A DNA stretch of 52,407 nucleotides, taken from Candidatus Omnitrophota bacterium. Lineage in GTDB: Bacteria; Omnitrophota; Gorgyraeia; Tantalellales; Tantalellaceae. The notes beneath the pieces are model-generated. The model searched no databases. It saw only the letters and a list, made by a program, of their open reading frames with translations, and was not told where the DNA came from. The stretch is from NCBI GenBank assembly GCA_028715965.1, contig JAQUQS010000011.1:1-52407 (forward strand), in the 5' to 3' direction. The position numbers were made by a program, and so were the translations under genes. Of the stretch, positions 35,806 through 43,529 are shown one piece after another (positions within the stretch are counted from its first letter, which is position 1; every line of letters begins with the position of its first letter).

Positions 35806-37545
35806 TTATTCCCCTCCGGCAGGAGAGATCGCCCCGAACTTGCACACCTTCCGGCACAATCCGCATCCCACACACAGGGAACTGTTCACGCTTATACCCC
35901 CGTCATCACCTTCTATTATCGCGGGGCAATCCAACAACAGGCATTGACGGCATTTTCTGCATTTCTCCGGGTCGATCGCGGCGGCAGGCCCGCGCGAACG
36001 GTCTATCATCTTACAGGGAGAACGCGTGATGATCACCGAAAGGCTGTCCTGCCCAAGCCTGAGCTCCAGAAGGCGCCTGAACCCGTCGATATCAAATGGG
36101 TCTATCACGTCGACCTGGTCGGCCCCGGCCGCGGCGCAAAGCTTTTCAAGGGATAGTCTCTTCGTCTCTTTCCCCTGCAGGGTCACGCCAGTCGCGGGGT
36201 TCTGCTGCCCGCCGGTCATCGCCGTGATCGAATTGTCCATGATGATGACAACACCTTTGGCTCCATTGTACGCGGCGCTTATCAGCCCGCTGACACCCGT
36301 ATGTATGAACGTGGAATCGCCGATAACGGCGACCACCTTTTGCCCGTCCTGCATCTTACCCGCGCCCTCAAAGAACGGAATGCTGGCGCCCATGCAGGTC
36401 TGGGTATGGAGCGCGGCTAAAGGTTCCAGCGCGCCCAAGGTATAACACCCTATATCCCCGGTCACGTAAACACCCGACTTCTTCAGGGAATAGAACGCCG
36501 GGCGATGGGGGCATCCCGGGCATAATAACGGTCGGCGGGCCCTCCCCGCAGAAGGCGGCCTGTCCCTGCCTTCTACGATATCCCTGACCGCGGCCGGGCT
36601 TAATTCCCCGCATACCCATGACGGTTTTTTCCCTGTAACGCTGATACTTTCCTGCCTGAGCTTTTCCTCAAGAAAAGGTTCCAATTCCTCAATTACATAA
36701 AGCGTCTCCACTTCCCGCGCGAAAGCCCTGGCCAGGTCAACCGGGAACGGGAACGTCATGCCCAACGTCAGGAATGACGCGTCGGGATATACTTCTTTCG
36801 CGTAGAGCGCCGATACCCCGCTGGTGATAAAACCTATCTTGCGGTCGTTCAGTTCCATCCTGTTGAGCGATGTCCTCTCGGAAAGAGCGCGTAACGCCGA
36901 CAACCGCTTCTCCAGATCAGTATGCCTTGGCCGCGCGTGTGCCGGTATCATGACGTATTTCCTTGGATCCTTACGCAGCTCCCGGCGCGCGGGTTCACGG
37001 TTCGAGGATGTCCTGAAAGATTCTTTTGTATGTGATATACGTGTCGTCAGGCGCAACATGACCGGGACGTCGAACTCTTCGCTGATATCGAACGCCTGCT
37101 GTATGAATGAATACGCTTCGGACGGGCTGGATGGTTCCAATAGCGGCACCTTCGCGTAAGGAGCCACACGGCGCGTATCCTGTTCGTTCTGGGAGGAATG
37201 CATGCCGGGATCATCCGCGACCACGACGACCAGCCCCCCGTTAACGCCGCTATACGCAGTCGTCATCAAAGGGTCCATGGCCACGTTCAAACCGACATGT
37301 TTACATGCCGTTAACGCGCGACGCCCCGCCAGGCTTGCCCCGAAAGCCGCTTCATAGGCGACCTTTTCATTGACCGCCCATTGCGCCTCCAGGTCCTTAA
37401 ATGTCCCCAGGGTCTCTAATATCTCGGTCGAAGGCGTACCGGGGTAGGCGGAAGCGAACGAGATACCCGCCGCCCAGGCCCCCCAGGCCACCGCTTCGTT
37501 ACCTGATAAAAAAACTTCTTCCTGTTCGTTAGGCATATTATCCAT
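35806..37545 (-). CDS. iorA: Indolepyruvate ferredoxin oxidoreductase, alpha subunit
   Basis: 579 residues, normal for IorA. The N-terminal half is the pyrimidine-binding domain (GNEAVAWGAWAAGISFASAYPGTPSTEILETLG). The middle holds the TPP/Mg2+ site (TGDIGCYTLGALEPL...VVAVIGDSTFIHTGVSGLISAAYNGAKGVVIIMDN). The C-terminus carries a ferredoxin domain with CxxCxxCxxxxCP and CVGCGLCRKVCKFG, two Fe-S clusters. It is the first gene of a probable eight-gene run down to the glycosidase. The enzyme is oxygen-sensitive and marks anaerobic amino-acid metabolism. Confidence 0.96.
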   Translation of the reverse strand: MDNMPNEQEEVFLSGNEAVAWGAWAAGISFASAYPGTPSTEILETLGTFKDLEAQWAVNEKVAYEAAFGASLAGRRALTACKHVGLNVAMDPLMTTAYSGVNGGLVVVVADDPGMHSSQNEQDTRRVAPYAKVPLLEPSSPSEAYSFIQQAFDISEEFDVPVMLRLTTRISHTKESFRTSSNREPARRELRKDPRKYVMIPAHARPRHTDLEKRLSALRALSERTSLNRMELNDRKIGFITSGVSALYAKEVYPDASFLTLGMTFPFPVDLARAFAREVETLYVIEELEPFLEEKLRQESISVTGKKPSWVCGELSPAAVRDIVEGRDRPPSAGRARRPLLCPGCPHRPAFYSLKKSGVYVTGDIGCYTLGALEPLAALHTQTCMGASIPFFEGAGKMQDGQKVVAVIGDSTFIHTGVSGLISAAYNGAKGVVIIMDNSITAMTGGQQNPATGVTLQGKETKRLSLEKLCAAAGADQVDVIDPFDIDGFRRLLELRLGQDSLSVIITRSPCKMIDRSRGPAAAIDPEKCRKCRQCLLLDCPAIIEGDDGGISVNSSLCVGCGLCRKVCKFGAISPAGGE

Positions 37546-37578
37546 CGGTTAACATTGGTCCACGTTCCGGTATTTATC

Positions 37579-37606
37579 ATTATAGTGATATGCCCCGGCT
37601 AGACAA
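37579..37606 (-). promoter_or_regulatory. Promoter of the ior-paa operon
   Basis: TTGTCT (37601-37606), a 16-nt spacer and TATAAT (37579-37584) on the minus strand. The start near 37572 gives a leader of about 27 nt before the iorA ATG at 37545. No strong Shine-Dalgarno is visible in that leader. Confidence 0.5.
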
Positions 37607-37628
37607 CTAAAAATTTTCCCGGGCCGGG

Positions 37629-39203
37629 TCAGTTCATCTTTACCACGATCATCGTCATGTCGTCGTGCTGCGGCGCGCCGCGCGCGAAATCAGTTATATC
37701 CGCTTCGACCCTCTGGATTATATCCTTAGCGCTGAGCGCGGTATGTTTTTTCAGCGTCTGTTCCAGCCTTTCCAATCCGTATTCCTCCCTATCCTGGTTC
37801 ATGGCTTCCGTCACGCCGTCGGTATAAAAAGCGATGATATCCCCTTTTTTCATGTGCCGGACCTCGCTATCCACGGTCATTTCCGGGTCCAGGCCCATAG
37901 GACACGTCTGGGATTCCAATAGTACCGTTCCCCCGCCGTCAGCGCTTATTATAACGGGAGGATTATGCCCGGCGTTCACGTAGTTCAACGTCCTGCTGCC
38001 TGCATCAAGGACCCCGTAAAAGATAGTCTCGAACATATTGCTCCTTGGCAGTTCTATCAACCTGGAATTAGCGTTCTTTATCATAAGGTCCGGGGCGTCG
38101 AACAAGGACACGTTCGACCTGATGAACGCCAGGGAAAGAGCCACGAAAAGCGCCGCGGGAACGCCTTTGCCGGATACATCCGCTATGACGATACCCCATT
38201 TGTTCCCGCTTATCGGCACGAAATCGTAGAAATCACCACCTACCACCCTGGCCGGGATGGTCATGGCGAAAACATCCACTCCCGGCACGGCCGGAGCGGG
38301 ATCAGGAAGAAAATTCTGCTGTATGTTCTTCGCTATGTTAAGTTCACTTAACAACCGTTCTTTATCCGCCGTGGTCTTCTTGAGTTTTTCGATATACGCC
38401 GCCAGATCGACCGACATCTTGTTGAAGTACTCCGCGAGGTCCGACAGTTCATCGCGCCCCTTCACCTTAACAGTGTGGTCAAGCTCTCCTGAAGATACCC
38501 GACGGAACCCCTCCTTAAGTTCCCTGACCTTTCCCGCGACGCCCCCACTCACGAGAACGGCCAATAACAGGGAAAGCACCACTCCGAAAACAAGGGTCAA
38601 TAGCAGGTATCTTTTTATGTAATCCTGTATCTTATAGACGTCCTCAGCCGTCATATCCACACCGAGCACCGCCACGGACCTTCCCGCGCTATCTAAAATA
38701 GGCGCGTATCCCGAAAGGAACATGCCCCATTTGTCGCCGCTTATCGCCTTATCGGCGGAAGGCTCCGTGAACCCGTTCAGGAGTTCGGGGATGTTCGACG
38801 CGTCATATCCATCTCCGGGCCGGGCCGCGCCTTTCGCGGTATCGATATCGACCACGAACCGCAGCCAGCCGGGCCTGGATGGGTCTTTCCTGAATATGTA
38901 GATATATTTGATGGATGGCGTTACCTGCTGTATTGAATTGAGGCCCTTTTCCAGCTCTTTATAAACAGAACTGTTCTCAGATCCGGGATCGAGCGGGATG
39001 GACATGACCGTATCCGCGTCGACCGTAAGCGCGGCGAGCTCCGCTATATCCATCAGGTTAGTCCTTAAACCTTCTATCATGGACCCGGAAGCGTAACGAT
39101 AGATAACGAAACCCGACGCGAGACAGACCACGGTCATGGCGGAAACAAAAGCAAGCATGATCTTCATCCTGAACTTGCCGAAAAAATTATGGATTGGATT
39201 CAT
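37629..39203 (-). CDS. Membrane sensor PP2C/SpoIIE-type serine phosphatase
   Basis: 524 residues. Membrane segments at about 13-35 and 195-217 bracket an extracytoplasmic sensor domain (35-190). HAMP (about 218-270, GGVAGKVRELKEGFRRVSSGELDHTV) and a short coiled coil (270-305) lead to an RsbU/SpoIIE phosphatase domain (310-523). Metal-site residues are in VVGGDFYDF, IADVSGKGVPAALF and APQHDDMTMIVV. Such enzymes dephosphorylate an anti-sigma-factor antagonist and so control a stress regulon. No STAS or RsbW-type gene is adjacent. A -10 box ends 8 nt before the ATG at 39203, so the message may be leaderless. Confidence 0.93.
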   Translation of the reverse strand: MNPIHNFFGKFRMKIMLAFVSAMTVVCLASGFVIYRYASGSMIEGLRTNLMDIAELAALTVDADTVMSIPLDPGSENSSVYKELEKGLNSIQQVTPSIKYIYIFRKDPSRPGWLRFVVDIDTAKGAARPGDGYDASNIPELLNGFTEPSADKAISGDKWGMFLSGYAPILDSAGRSVAVLGVDMTAEDVYKIQDYIKRYLLLTLVFGVVLSLLLAVLVSGGVAGKVRELKEGFRRVSSGELDHTVKVKGRDELSDLAEYFNKMSVDLAAYIEKLKKTTADKERLLSELNIAKNIQQNFLPDPAPAVPGVDVFAMTIPARVVGGDFYDFVPISGNKWGIVIADVSGKGVPAALFVALSLAFIRSNVSLFDAPDLMIKNANSRLIELPRSNMFETIFYGVLDAGSRTLNYVNAGHNPPVIISADGGGTVLLESQTCPMGLDPEMTVDSEVRHMKKGDIIAFYTDGVTEAMNQDREEYGLERLEQTLKKHTALSAKDIIQRVEADITDFARGAPQHDDMTMIVVKMN

Positions 39204-39211
39204 ATCCGCTC

Positions 39212-39240
39212 ATTCTACCGTTAAAACGTTACAGGCTCAA
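39212..39240 (-). promoter_or_regulatory. Possible promoter of the phosphatase gene
   Basis: TTGAGC (39235-39240), a 17-nt spacer and TAGAAT (39212-39217) on the minus strand. The predicted start near 39205 is 2 nt from the ATG, which would make a leaderless message. Confidence 0.4.
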
Positions 39241-39382
39241 GGGTTAAAATGTATCTGGGCCTTTTAGTGCCGGCCAACATGCCGGCGGTATGCGGCGCCT
39301 TGCTGTCGCTTTCATGTATCGCGATAGAACATCAGCGCGAAAGACATGTCGCCTTATGATATCATTTCCACCTGGCGCGCGC

Positions 39383-40486
39383 TTATTTGAACTTGTGGGA
39401 AACGTCCCTGGCGGAACCGGGTTCCTGCACGTCCTTGATGGTCTTTATGTCCTTAGCGTTCAGGTCCAGTTCCTTCATGTCCACCACGCGTACACTTCGG
39501 TCGTTGTAGGTATGGTAGAAATACCTGAGGCCGGAAAGGTCCGCCGCGCTGGTCCACTGGGTGGTATCGTACATCTTTTTACCCGCCTCTTCCCCCCTCA
39601 CGGAACCTTTCGGTATATCGAACTGGTTCAGTATGCGGAAAGCGTTCCCAACTTCCTCGTCGGCATCCTTCCCCGGGCATGCGGTACTTGTAAAGAACAC
39701 AGCCCGCACAAAACGTGACGGGGAAGAAAAATCCCCGGGAAGGCCTATCGCTCCGGTACCCTGCCCGAACTGTTCCAACTCCAAAGTGTTTATCTTTACG
39801 GAAGGGTCGTTGCCCGGCCTCAGCCCTATGTAATTCCTCAGGTTCGTCGTATGCCACACATAGTCGGGTGAGTTCGTTATTACGTTCACTTCGTTATCGT
39901 GTATATTGAGCTGTCCGCCGACATACTCAATGATAGCCGCGTCACCCGTACTATCAGCCACCATGTAATGCAGCGGAGGCACAAAACCCCACTCGGGTAT
40001 CTTGACCCCGGTTACTTTTATCCCGGGAAGACGCTCACGAACATCGGCTACGTTCGCGCATGTCCCAAGTATCCACGACACCAGGTCCAGGCACGATATG
40101 GCCTCCGAAAGGTCCTCTTCCTGAACATCCTGGTATCCCGCGTATCCAGGAAAAAAGAAAGCGCCGCAGGCCAGTCCTTTCTCATTGATCCCGTCCCCGA
40201 CAAGCGGCTGCCCGAACGGGTTGAACCCGACATGCGCGTATTCCGTCTTCCAGGCCAGGCCAGGCTCTCCCGAAGGCGTCTGGCCACGATACGCGTACTC
40301 CCTCGGCACGATAATAAGGTCGTAAGAGACAAAATCCGTACCAAACTCAAGTGTACGCGCGAATACGCAGCTCCCGTCTTCCGCACGGCCCAGTATACCG
40401 GTACAGGCATACGCCGTGACAGGCCCGATAAAAGAGCATATATACGCGACCAGCGCCAGCACCACAGAACACATATGTCTTTTCAT
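39383..40486 (-). CDS. Exported Ntn-hydrolase, choloylglycine/penicillin acylase family
   Basis: 367 residues. A signal peptide ends AYA, and the next residue, C28 (CTGILGRAEDGS), is the N-terminal nucleophile exposed by processing, as in linear amide C-N hydrolases. FARTLEFGTDF and VNVITNSPDYVWHTTNLRNY are family segments, and the Asn in TNSPDY is expected at the oxyanion site. These enzymes cleave N-acyl amides such as conjugated bile salts, penicillin V or acyl-homoserine lactones; the substrate here is unknown. GGAG lies 5 nt before the ATG. It stands alone between two intergenic spacers. Confidence 0.92.
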   Translation of the reverse strand: MKRHMCSVVLALVAYICSFIGPVTAYACTGILGRAEDGSCVFARTLEFGTDFVSYDLIIVPREYAYRGQTPSGEPGLAWKTEYAHVGFNPFGQPLVGDGINEKGLACGAFFFPGYAGYQDVQEEDLSEAISCLDLVSWILGTCANVADVRERLPGIKVTGVKIPEWGFVPPLHYMVADSTGDAAIIEYVGGQLNIHDNEVNVITNSPDYVWHTTNLRNYIGLRPGNDPSVKINTLELEQFGQGTGAIGLPGDFSSPSRFVRAVFFTSTACPGKDADEEVGNAFRILNQFDIPKGSVRGEEAGKKMYDTTQWTSAADLSGLRYFYHTYNDRSVRVVDMKELDLNAKDIKTIKDVQEPGSARDVSHKFK

Positions 40487-40513
40487 AGACTCTCCTATTC
40501 CCGCTAAAAGTCA

Positions 40514-40557
40514 AGGGACAGGTCCCGCAAAGTAACATCTCTGCCGGGCCTGTCCCT
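40514..40557. terminator. Long REP-like hairpin, possible bidirectional terminator
   Basis: AGGGACAGG pairs with CCTGTCCCT across the site, and CCCG/CGGG extends the stem past a one-base bulge, giving 13 bp. On the minus strand it lies between the SYLF stop (40591) and the hydrolase start (40486) and is followed by TTGACTTTT. The sequence belongs to the GGGACAGG family found near the transposase. Confidence 0.55.
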
Positions 40558-40590
40558 CTCAATATGGTCCTTCTTCCAGTTCTCCCACCG

Positions 40591-41142
40591 CTATCTTGTG
40601 ATCTTCGTGACCTTCGCGCCGTTGATGCTGAGGTCGTACATAAGGCCTTTTTCATCGAACACGAACGCGACAATAGGTTTGTTGGATATCGCGCTGCTGA
40701 TCTGGGTGCCCGCGCCTATCGCTATCACCGCGACCGACGCGTCCGCGCCTATCTTCCATCCTTCGCTTTTCTTGAAATTATTCAGGGCGTCATCGGTCAT
40801 GAACGCGATTATGATGGTCTTTTTCTGGCCGCCGAGCTGCAGGCCGAACGAAGCCGCCGCCGTGCTGTAATAACCGTCCGTCTGCCCCGCCTCGATAAGC
40901 GCGCCTTCGCCGTACTCACCGCCGAAACCTATAGCCGCCTTGAACACGCTCGGGAACACGAGCATACCCTTGGCGCCGTTTATCACCGTATCGCCACCGT
41001 CTATCTTCTCAAGCTTATCCAGGGATATCTTGACCCCGGCGTCGATATCCGCCGCGGTAACGGCATACGCGGGTGTTCCCATCGAGAACGCCAATGCCAT
41101 CACTACACATAATGCTATTTTCGCTATCTTCGCCACTTTCAT
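40591..41142 (-). CDS. Exported SYLF/Ysc84-domain lipid-binding protein
   Basis: 183 residues. A signal peptide (about 1-27, ending AYA) is followed by a SYLF domain: AKGMLVFPSVFKAAIGFGGEYGEGALIEAGQTDGYYSTAAASFGLQLGGQKKTIIIAFM. The domain binds phosphoinositides in eukaryotes; in bacteria exported members are common and poorly understood. Most of the protein is this one domain. GGGAGG lies 7 nt before the ATG. It has its own promoter (41214-41242) and is likely monocistronic. Confidence 0.93.
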   Translation of the reverse strand: MKVAKIAKIALCVVMALAFSMGTPAYAVTAADIDAGVKISLDKLEKIDGGDTVINGAKGMLVFPSVFKAAIGFGGEYGEGALIEAGQTDGYYSTAAASFGLQLGGQKKTIIIAFMTDDALNNFKKSEGWKIGADASVAVIAIGAGTQISSAISNKPIVAFVFDEKGLMYDLSINGAKVTKITR

Positions 41143-41213
41143 CCTAATACCTCCCTTGTTTATCCCTCTTTTGAGCTTCCCAACCTCTTCCCGGTCTTAT
41201 AGTTACCTACAGC

Positions 41214-41242
41214 ATTATACGCCCCGTATTTCCATTTTACAA
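41214..41242 (-). promoter_or_regulatory. Promoter of the SYLF gene
   Basis: TTGTAA (41237-41242), a 17-nt spacer and TATAAT (41214-41219) on the minus strand; the leader is about 64 nt to the ATG at 41142. Confidence 0.6.
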
Positions 41243-41270
41243 TACCAATAAAAAAGATGATGCGTGGATG

Positions 41271-41288
41271 CTTGTACCGGGTACAAAC
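41271..41288. repeat. Left palindrome flanking the transposase gene
   Basis: An 18-nt near-palindrome, CTTGTACCGGGTACAAAC, 105 nt before the transposase ATG. It matches the right copy at 17 of 18 positions. The self-complementary core is TTGTACC-GGTACAA. Confidence 0.8.
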
Positions 41289-41393
41289 CACTGCTCAAAG
41301 TGTCCCCAACTCCCGCTTTAGTTGTCCCTCAACAAAAAATAATTGCAGTAAAAATCCGGTTTCTACTGTCTTATTATATAAAAGGAGGTACTT

Positions 41394-41879
41394 ATGCCAC
41401 GCATCCCAAGAATATACATAGACAATGTCTGCTATCATATCATGGCCAGGGGCACACAGAAGAACAAGGTATTTATGAGTAGTGATGACCGTTCAACCTA
41501 TCTGGAGCTTTTATTAAGAGCAAAACGCAAATACAGGATATCCGTCTATGCTTACTGTCTTATGCCTAACCATGTACACCTGCTGGTCGAGCCACCTGAA
41601 CCTTATAAAATATCCAAATTCATGCACTGGCTAAACCGAGGATATAGTACTTATTTCAACGTCAAATACGGAAAATATGGGCATCTTTGGCAGGGGCGCT
41701 TCAGGAGTAAACCCATATTAAAGGGTGATTATCTCTTACAATGCGCCTCATATATAGAGGCTAACCCGATCCGCAGCAACTTATCGAATAATCTGCATGA
41801 ATATCATTGGAGCAGCTACAAAGAGCGTTGCACATTCGGCGACATGAATATCCTGGATGGAATGAAACCAAGCATATAG
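41394..41879 (+). CDS. REP-associated tyrosine transposase (Y1_Tnp, IS200-like)
   Basis: 161 residues, full-length for the RAYT group. YCLMPNHVHLLVEP contains the HUH metal-binding pair (H60, H62). YIEANPIRSN holds the likely catalytic Tyr (Y120) in the YIxxNPxR context typical of REP-associated transposases. Such enzymes nick single-stranded DNA at hairpins of the REP type. AAAGGAGG lies 5 nt before the ATG. It is on the strand opposite its neighbours and is bracketed by the palindromes at 41271 and 41962. No IS605 tnpB accompanies it. Confidence 0.93.
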   Translation: MPRIPRIYIDNVCYHIMARGTQKNKVFMSSDDRSTYLELLLRAKRKYRISVYAYCLMPNHVHLLVEPPEPYKISKFMHWLNRGYSTYFNVKYGKYGHLWQGRFRSKPILKGDYLLQCASYIEANPIRSNLSNNLHEYHWSSYKERCTFGDMNILDGMKPSI

Positions 41880-41961
41880 ACACCCCTCGCACCAAAATGA
41901 GTTTTGTTTTGTGAATATTGTACTCGTTACAAGCTCTTTCGGGGGACAGGTTAAAGGAGAC

Positions 41962-41979
41962 CTTGTACCAGGTACAAAC
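41962..41979. repeat. Right palindrome flanking the transposase gene
   Basis: CTTGTACCAGGTACAAAC, 17 of 18 positions identical to the left copy and in the same orientation. A GGGGGACAGG word lies 12 nt to its left, and a looser TTGTAC-TCG-TTACAA palindrome near 41918-41932. Confidence 0.8.
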
Positions 41980-41989
41980 TGCCGGATGT

Positions 41990-42409
41990 TCATTTCTGTA
42001 CTTCCACGCCTTCCAATTCCAGGAAAGGGTATTTAGCGTAAAGTTCTCCCAGCACTTCATCAACCGAAGCGTTCCCTTCTATCACGAGGCGCGTATACCA
42101 GGCATTCATGTCATCCACTATTGCGCTCCATTTCTCGTATCCTTCCCTGTTCATGTTGGAACAGAGGTCACGGATACGTTCCGCCGGGTCCTGGGCCTCT
42201 ATGAACCCCATGTTGGTCCTGAGCGCCAGGAGCATCCTCATGTTATCAAGTTCCGTCTCCACCTTCATCAGGAACATCTCTTTGGACGTAACTGACCCTC
42301 CACCTCCCCCGGAGGAAGAAAGAGGGAAAATAAGCCATAAACCTACAAGAACACATCCCACGATCACCGCGCCCAGGGTGACCAGGGCCTTTATCCTGGA
42401 ACCGTCCAT
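41990..42409 (-). CDS. Single-pass membrane protein coupled to the CDF gene
   Basis: About 139 residues from the ATG at 42409, which has GGGGGAGG directly upstream; the open frame extends further but overlaps the CDF gene. Residues 7-29 form one membrane segment (ALVTLGAVIVGCVLVGLWLIF), followed by SSSGGGGGS, a flexible linker, then an acidic helical domain of about 95 residues that should lie in the periplasm. It overlaps the end of the CDF transporter gene by 19 nt, so the two are translationally linked. No family is recognised. Confidence 0.7.
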   Translation of the reverse strand: MDGSRIKALVTLGAVIVGCVLVGLWLIFPLSSSGGGGGSVTSKEMFLMKVETELDNMRMLLALRTNMGFIEAQDPAERIRDLCSNMNREGYEKWSAIVDDMNAWYTRLVIEGNASVDEVLGELYAKYPFLELEGVEVQK

Positions 42410-43338
42410 TCCTCCCCCTTTATATAAGTTGAACTTCTGTAATGCGCGAAAGACACGTTCAGCCATAACGGATTATCGAATATTTCATGAAGGCGTGAAG
42501 CGACCTCGTTACGGATATCGTCCATCCTGCCTACCGAGTAAGAACTTTCCGGATCTTTGGCGACAAAGTACACTTCGTAAATAAGCTCGCGCCCGGACCG
42601 GGCCAGGCGTACTACAGCGTCATCAAACCCGGCTTTCCGGGCTATCTCAAGCACCGCTTTTTTCGAAAGACCGTATATCTCCTTCTCGGGCGCCATGATG
42701 AGCATCCCCCTTATTCCCCGGATAAGCGAGACCAAAGGCTCCCTTACGAAGAAAAGTACCGCTATCATCACCATGAGGGGGTCAACGTACGGCGAGTAGT
42801 GCCCGTATCCGGCGCGCTGTATAAGGTACCCGATGAAGAACCCCACGAGCACCGCGAAACTGAGTAACGTGTCCATGCGCCATTGCGAGGCCTGGGTCTT
42901 GAGGAGTTCCGAACCGGGAGCTTTCATCCTCCCGGTACGAGCGATATATGACCAACAGGCAAAACACCCTACCACTCCGATGAAAGCGTATGCCATACCG
43001 GACAGGCTATTGGTCTCCTGGCCGCTTGAGAACAGCGAAACGGTGGCGCTGGTGAACGCCCTGGTGCATATAACGAGCAGTATCACCGATTGTACCACTA
43101 TCACCATGGGCTCAAGCTGCGATTTACCGAACGGGAAGTTCTCGTCCCTGCCCGCGGCGATACTTTTGGCGGCGTAAAAATACATCCCGGTCATAACGAG
43201 GCTAATGAACGAATAAACCCCGTCGAACATTATCATCTGGGACTTAGCCAACACGCCCCATATCAGGGCAAGAAGCGCGAAGAACAGCGCCCCGCAGGCG
43301 GAGAACGTTAATACATCCTGTTCACGGTTCGTGTTCAC
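42391..43338 (-). CDS. Cation diffusion facilitator family transporter (second copy)
   Basis: 315 residues with six membrane segments. SQMIMFDGVYSFISLVMT (TM2) and WRMDTLLSFAVLVGFF (TM5) carry single Asp residues at the usual metal-site positions, and FPFGKSQLEPM is the loop after TM2. A cytoplasmic domain of about 110 residues follows. The sequence differs clearly from the CDF protein at 25524-26468, so they are separate subfamilies. The metal is not predictable. The gene overlaps the downstream single-pass membrane protein. Confidence 0.9.
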   Translation of the reverse strand: MNTNREQDVLTFSACGALFFALLALIWGVLAKSQMIMFDGVYSFISLVMTGMYFYAAKSIAAGRDENFPFGKSQLEPMVIVVQSVILLVICTRAFTSATVSLFSSGQETNSLSGMAYAFIGVVGCFACWSYIARTGRMKAPGSELLKTQASQWRMDTLLSFAVLVGFFIGYLIQRAGYGHYSPYVDPLMVMIAVLFFVREPLVSLIRGIRGMLIMAPEKEIYGLSKKAVLEIARKAGFDDAVVRLARSGRELIYEVYFVAKDPESSYSVGRMDDIRNEVASRLHEIFDNPLWLNVSFAHYRSSTYIKGEEWTVPG

Positions 43339-43435
43339 TCAATTTTCCTTTTTTGGATCGGGTATATGATAAATCCCGGTCATTACTTCTTTTTAGTAAG
43401 CTTACCCCAAAGCAAGGTAGCGTGCCAGTATTTCG

Positions 43436-43478
43436 AAAAAAAACGCTCGTAGGACTGAGTGGAACAGGCCCAAGAGCG
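43436..43478 (-). terminator. Intrinsic terminator of the SDR gene
   Basis: On the minus strand CGCTC (43478-43474) pairs with GAGCG (43448-43444) around a 25-nt loop, followed by eight T (43443-43436). It lies about 52 nt beyond the SDR stop. The stem is short, but the T tract is strong. Confidence 0.55.
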
Positions 43479-43529
43479 ATCTCGTGAACTTCCGGAAAAA
43501 CGGTTTTTACAACGGATCCAAACCAAAAA

